A DNA stretch of 64,000 nucleotides from contig OU612074.1 of NCBI GenBank assembly GCA_914767715.1, positions 4,169,501 to 4,233,500 on the forward strand, given 5' to 3'. The stretch is from Membranipora membranacea. Its lineage: Eukaryota; Bryozoa; Gymnolaemata; Cheilostomatida; Membraniporidae. The notes beneath the pieces are model-generated. The model searched no databases and was not told the DNA's origin. It saw nothing but the letters and a program-made list of their open reading frames with translations. Of this stretch, positions 61,421 to 64,000 are shown piece by piece; position 1 is the first letter of the stretch; every line of letters starts with the position of its first letter. The position numbers were made by a program, and so were the translations under genes.

Positions 61421-62357
61421 GTTGCGGCCTTAGCATTTTCATCGTATAATTGGTGAATGATTTGTTAATTTTATCTGTGTTTACCGGATCATCCACTACA
61501 CCAGAAATTGAGGCTGTCACTTCACCCAGGTACTTGATTACTTTAACTTTTATAAACTTTTATTTTTACCTGGTAATTTGAGCCTGTCAATCTGTTTCAA
61601 TACATAATAAATATCAATCACCGTGTGCCCTCAAACCATGCTCTAGAGTTGCCGGAATTGCTTCGTTTTCAAAAACAATTTGCTTATTATTTAAAAGTAA
61701 ACACATACTACGAGTCACTAGACTCCCAAAAAAACCATTTCAAAGACACAACGCCTGCGTTGAATCTTTACACTATTACAAGTCATACAATGGCCAACAA
61801 AGGGAAAACATGATTTTGATATATTACCTGTCTACATGTATCATTTGATAAATCACCTTCATATAAAAGTCTTTAGTGACTTTATTATGAGTAGTCTGTC
61901 TAACAAAGCTATAGCTAAAGTTCATAGTTCCAATACAGGGCTGATTGTAAGCAAGGTTGGTTCTTGTCTGTGTTGTGCAGAGAATGAAAGGATACTATGT
62001 GCCATGTGTTTTGGATATAAAACTATAACACAGCTATAGTAGCGCCTCCCCATAAAAAGTATTATTGATGTTCTTAGTTTAATTTTAATTGAGAGCACAC
62101 AGCAAGATTTTCAATATCTTATGGACACAGTTGAAAGTATGAGCTTTACTTACCATAGAAATCTGCTCAATTTTTCTTGGCTGCTAAAGTTGCCCTCTCT
62201 TCATAGATCTATGAGGTATATATATATTTATGAAACGCTCTAATTTCAGAGCATGGTCATATGAAGTTAGGTCAATCTTTTGAAAAAATAGCGCAAAGCC
62301 TTTGGTGCTACTTTAGCTTTGAGTAAAAAGTGATTTTTAAAGTAAAAATTGTTCCAG

Positions 62358-63902
62358 ATACCGGAGCAGATGATGTTGATTATCCGCCAGTTAAAGAAGT
62401 CACCAGCAAGATCTCACCTAAACCTGCCCATGAAGTAGCTGACAATGTTAAAAAGGACATCGGAGAGAAGGAAAAACCAGTCCATGACAAGCTTGTAGAG
62501 CCAACTGCAGAAACTAGAGGAATACCCACCAATCATCAACGGGGACACAATATACACGGTATGAGCGGAACTTCGCCTCAAACACAACCGATGCACTTCT
62601 CCCCTCAACACCCACAGTACATGATAGCTAATATGCCGGGACAAGCTATGGTATGTATTATTGGAATTTATCATCAATTTCTATGTCAAAGTGTGTGAGT
62701 TTAATTGCCTGACAAGCTTAACCAAGATCTGAATTCAGATATTTTGTTATTCAATTTTAATTGTAGAAAAAGCTAGAGTAAGATATATTTTTGCAATTAC
62801 AGAGGCTCATTTCAAGCATGGTCTATATATAATTTTGAAAAATAGGTTTCATCATAATCATGAACGGGGACACCGTATACAAAGTATGACCGGGTTGGTA
62901 TCCGGTTAGAACCCCTAATCTGAGATATATCTGTTGTTGTAATACAGTATGTAATTCTTATAAAGCACTGTTAGTCCCTCAATATTCTAAATAATTGTTG
63001 TTATTCGAGGAAACACTCCCCCAATTGCTTGCTGTCCTGGTTTTCTCATCTTGGTAACTGTAAATTAGTTTGTTATGCTTTTTACTGATATGTATATGTG
63101 TACAACTGCAATTGAGCTGTGGTAAATATATATGCCATATCCAATACCCCATACTGCCTAACCATCTATATTGTTTCCTCCCACTGGTTATTTTTGACAG
63201 GCTGCTTTACAAAAGAGGGAGCGCAAACCACTGACTATAATTAACCCAGACACACACGAGACTGTGAATATAGAAGAACTCACTAAACCTCGAAGGGATT
63301 CAGATGCTAGCGTGCCTGATTATTATTCATATACAGAAGGTGAGGATGTGTAAGGGAAGCCAATCTCTGATATTTAGTAAACAGTTCTTACCGTGATATT
63401 TTAATGATTGAATTTCATTGCTCCACACACCCTGATGCATCCATCACCCAGGCTCTGCCTTATACTATTTCCAAATTTGAAGCTATAATAGTCAAGAGAC
63501 TGCCAATTTCAATATCATTATGGTGCATAACTGACTGCATAAAGCTGATGTTGCCATTTTCTCTGAAGTTGATTTAAGTTTGTATTCGTCTTGCACTCCT
63601 TGTAATCAGTGTATGGATCTGATATTTTCTTGATGTAGATCTAACACGACCTTTGAACCCAGCAGGAAAGAAGGTATACGATCGAGACTTCTTGATGAGC
63701 CTTAGGGCAGCTGGTCCATCTAAAGAGAAACCTGTAGGCCTGTCAACACCCACAGCACAACAACCACAGTCTAGTCAGCAATCTTCCCCCACCACCACTG
63801 CATTACCGGTAGACAAACTGGCAGCTAATGTGTCTATGAAAGGCTCCAAGAGTATGGCTGACTTCACAAATAGCACAACCGCCAATTATTCATACAAAGA
63901 GG
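62358..63902 (+). CDS. EIF4G: Block D: eIF4G N-terminal region with eIF4E-binding motif (partial)
   Basis: Exons 62358-62650, 63201-63339 and 63639-63902 in one consistent frame, continuing beyond the window. The first has an acidic, Lys/Pro-rich start and then the segment shared with gene B (RGIPTNHQRGHNIHG ... NMPGQAM). The second carries QKRERKPLTIINPDTHE. The third has KKVYDRDFLMSLR, a canonical eIF4E-binding motif (YxxxxL plus hydrophobic) at 63677-63697, as in animal eIF4G. This is the ordinary order of an eIF4G N-terminus, so D may be the conventional eIF4G, with MIF4G downstream of the window. It lacks the YHPQQQ and long Gln-rich exons present in gene B. The first exon needs an upstream exon ending in phase 1, not found. 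Confidence 0.8.
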
Positions 63903-64000
63903 GTAAGTTTGTGTAAGGGCAGCCAATCTCTGCAATTCAGTTTGGTGTTCGTATAGTCAGATACCAATGATTGAATCTCATTGCTCCACACACCCTCTTT
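63340..64000. repeat. Tandem duplication of exon end plus intron in block D
   Basis: The exon ending at 63339 codes ...YYSYTEG and the next ends at 63902 with ...NYSYKEG. The DNA after each donor is similar for about 95 bp (63340-63432 against 63903-64000: 'agccaatctctg', 'attgctccacacaccct'). This shows a tandem duplication of exon 3' end and intron. Confidence 0.7.

Larger units (their letters stand above)
58526..62357. other. Long gene-poor stretch between gene C and block D
   Basis: About 3.8 kb with only one coding-like segment (59514-59672), two palindromes (59221-59295, 59681-59703) and a weak tRNA-like box pair at 61330-61420. The terminal exons of gene C and the first exons of D should lie here or be lost, but I found none with good splice sites. 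Confidence 0.45.

Noticed and set aside
58526-62357. Direct splicing of gene C (58525) to block D (62358)
   Set aside because: Phase 0 donor against a phase 1 acceptor; would need an unseen exon in between.

Overview
The window looks like nuclear DNA of an invertebrate animal. Genes are split by many GT-AG introns, the DNA is AT-rich and full of short DNA transposons, tRNA-derived SINEs and LINE tails. The main family is translation initiation factor eIF4G in its animal form (eIF4E-binding motif, MIF4G, MA3, W2). I cannot name the lineage; an early-branching animal such as a sponge or cnidarian would fit.

All recognisable genes but the short minus-strand LINE pieces and one unassigned ORF lie on the plus strand, in four eIF4G-related blocks separated by copies of a non-coding repeat (called R1, R2, R3 here). 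Block A (6610-16500) is a complete 17-exon gene, about 1012 aa, whose phase-consistent reading frame joins an N-terminal RING finger to MIF4G, MA3 and W2. Block B (28133-42532) has eIF4G N-terminal Gln/Pro-rich exons, then RING plus B-box-like exons, then a second W2 copy almost identical to that of A; every junction is phase-compatible, but MIF4G, MA3 and the eIF4E-binding exon are absent. Block C (52097-58525) is a shorter paralogue of B: a reduced N-terminal part, then RING plus B-box-like exons, with no W2 seen. Block D (62358 to beyond the window end) is an N-terminal eIF4G segment with a canonical eIF4E-binding motif. Between B and C lies a KIAA1586-like hAT transposase-derived gene with one frameshift (45469-48217).

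The striking point is repeated joining of ubiquitin-ligase RING modules to pieces of eIF4G. Two different RING types are involved, with different intron positions. The inferred proteins would place an E3 ligase on the cap-binding/eIF4A scaffold (A) or on eIF4G end domains (B, C). This could regulate translation factors or act as a decoy/effector, as with TRIM fusions to host factors; that function is inference only.

The rest is repeat-derived: R1/R2/R3 copies at 1-6589, 16657-19720, 22495-26030, 43231-45070 and 48840-51260; nested terminal-inverted-repeat elements (24001-25621 containing 24216-24944; 53028-54090); a family of small palindromes with an empty site visible in paralogous DNA; a 60-bp minisatellite and a 7-bp satellite in the long intron of B; LINE 3' ends; and SINE pieces. 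No CRISPR, rRNA or intact tRNA gene was seen.
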